This document shows, in pieces, positions 63,401 to 64,000 of a stretch of DNA of 64,000 nt (position 1 is its first letter; the number at the start of each line of letters is the position of its first letter). The notes under the pieces were generated by a model that was not told the DNA's origin, did not search any database, and worked only from the letters and a program-made list of their open reading frames with translations. Source of the stretch: Deuterostichococcus epilithicus (taxonomy: Eukaryota > Chlorophyta > Trebouxiophyceae > Prasiolales > Stichococcaceae). The position numbers and the translations under genes are program-made. The stretch lies in contig JAVTLE010000017.1 in assembly GCA_033439295.1 (NCBI GenBank), forward strand, positions 930,001 to 994,000. Direction: 5' to 3'.

Positions 63401-64000
63401 TGCGCCGCCGGGCTCCGGCTGGGGGCGCAGGGCCGCGGCCCGCGCCGCCGACAAGGCATCCGATGCGGCGGCGCAGGCCACTGACGCGGCCGCCGACGCG
63501 GCGGCCAGCGCAGTCACCACAGCCAGAGCCGCTGGCAGCAAGGTGGCGGAGCAGACGGAGCAGGCTGCGGGTTCCACAAAGGCCGCAGCAGAGTCGGTCA
63601 GCCACGCGGTGGCGGACGCTGTCGGCAAGGCCGTTGACGGCGTCAAGTCTGCGAGTCAGGCGGCGGCAGACAGGGCTGCTGAGGCAGCGGGCGCCGCAAA
63701 GTCTGCCGGAAGCCAGGCGGTGGACGCTGCAAAGGCTGCCGGCTCGAAGGCAGCAGGCGCGGTCAAGTCCGCTGGCTCGAAGGCAGCTGACAAGGCCAAC
63801 GACGCAGCGGACTCCGCAAAGGCTGCCGGTGCAGAGGCAGCAGCCAATGCAGAGTCTGCTGGCCACCAGGCGGCCGGCGCAGCGGAGTCTGCAGTCAACC
63901 AAGTGGCTGGCGCGGCCAAGTCAGCCGGCGACCAGGTGGCGGCCGCAGCTGATGACGCTGCGGACACCACCAAGTCCGCTGGTCGCCAGGTGGTGGGCGC
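60431..64000 (+). CDS. Ala-rich amphipathic-repeat membrane protein (3' end outside window)
   Basis: The 5' exons 60431-60502, 60664-60832, 60955-61290 and 61449-61570 agree in phase. They give a ~190-residue disordered Pro/Ala/Gly N-terminus (PSVVPPGAASSGAAKPPGAA), then LDVRALGAGFVALGAAYLYF, a single candidate membrane helix around residue 210-228. After unresolved exons near 61.6-62.0 kb come an acidic piece (EEPAGAAAADEEEEESADSR), LWEQRQAAAVKPPSDTA, then from 62912 a long run of Ala/Asp/Lys/Ser units such as DATSDAAARLADSTSDAAAR and AKSAGSQAVDAAKAAGSKAA that leaves the window. The units resemble group 3 LEA or lipid-droplet-coat amphipathic helices; the function is unknown. Two large copies begin IARQRDGEPL and IARQRRGEPL. 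In the second copy one base is missing near 63,400, shifting the frame; splicing from a GT at 63245 to an AG at 63338 would also restore it. Confidence 0.55.

Noticed and set aside
62114-63902. Two 340-codon minus-strand open frames opposite the last gene
   Set aside because: They are antisense images of the Ala/Asp repeat and overlap each other in different frames.

Overview
This is a nuclear segment from a eukaryotic green alga (chlorophyte grade; I cannot name the genus). It is GC-rich. The genes are densely packed and cut by many 100-500 base GT..CAG introns. The gene content is plant/algal: a GID-complex RING protein, a stand-alone trehalose-6-phosphate phosphatase, LEA/CsbD stress proteins, a secreted CBM1-type protein, and divergently paired core histone genes. 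Most gene models below are spliced by hand. Where all exon phases agree I say so. Antisense open frames are common because of base composition and were ignored.

Layout. 1-1.9 kb: no confident gene. 1.9-3.3 kb (-): histone H1. 3.7-7.9 kb (+): GID2/RMD5-type E3 ligase subunit. 8.2-11.4 kb (+): TOG/CLASP-like HEAT-repeat protein. 12.4-13.1 kb (-): small WW-domain protein. 13.6-18.9 kb (+): enolase with an extra N-terminal docking/dimerisation-like domain. 19.5-23.6 kb (-): FAD-dependent DAO-family oxidoreductase. 24.1-25.4 kb (+): CsbD-like protein. 25.8-27.1 kb (+): LEA-like protein. 28.0-36.9 kb (-): very large helical protein that I do not recognise. 37.2-38.7 kb (+): PIG-L de-N-acetylase. 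39.0-40.0 kb (+): secreted Pro/Thr-rich protein ending in a CBM1-like module. 40.7-49.2 kb: histone island, H2A(-)/H2B(+) and H3(-)/H4(+), around a head-to-head pair of decaying F-box/LRR genes. 49.5-53.4 kb (-): three tandem copies of an intronless four-helix membrane protein, one of them broken. 54.3-59.3 kb (-): trehalose-6-phosphate phosphatase, 12 exons. 60.4 kb to the end (+): Ala-rich amphipathic-repeat membrane protein, cut by the window edge.

Two signals stand out. (1) All five histone genes end in the same 16-nt hairpin. Its architecture is the metazoan histone one (6-bp stem, 4-nt loop, ACC flank), but the stem is GGUGUU/AACACC instead of GGCUCU/AGAGCC. These histone genes also carry introns. 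(2) Introns of at least seven genes contain decayed copies of the neighbouring exon, usually with its splice site. They look like fossils of repeated short tandem exon duplications, and in several introns three relics are stacked next to one working exon.

Local duplication is the general theme: the membrane-protein array, a segmental copy that carried along the 3' end of the phosphatase gene, the LRR pair, an intron tandem repeat, and the internal repeats of the last gene. A few apparent single-base frameshifts may be real decay or assembly errors. One undetermined base lies near 31,498.
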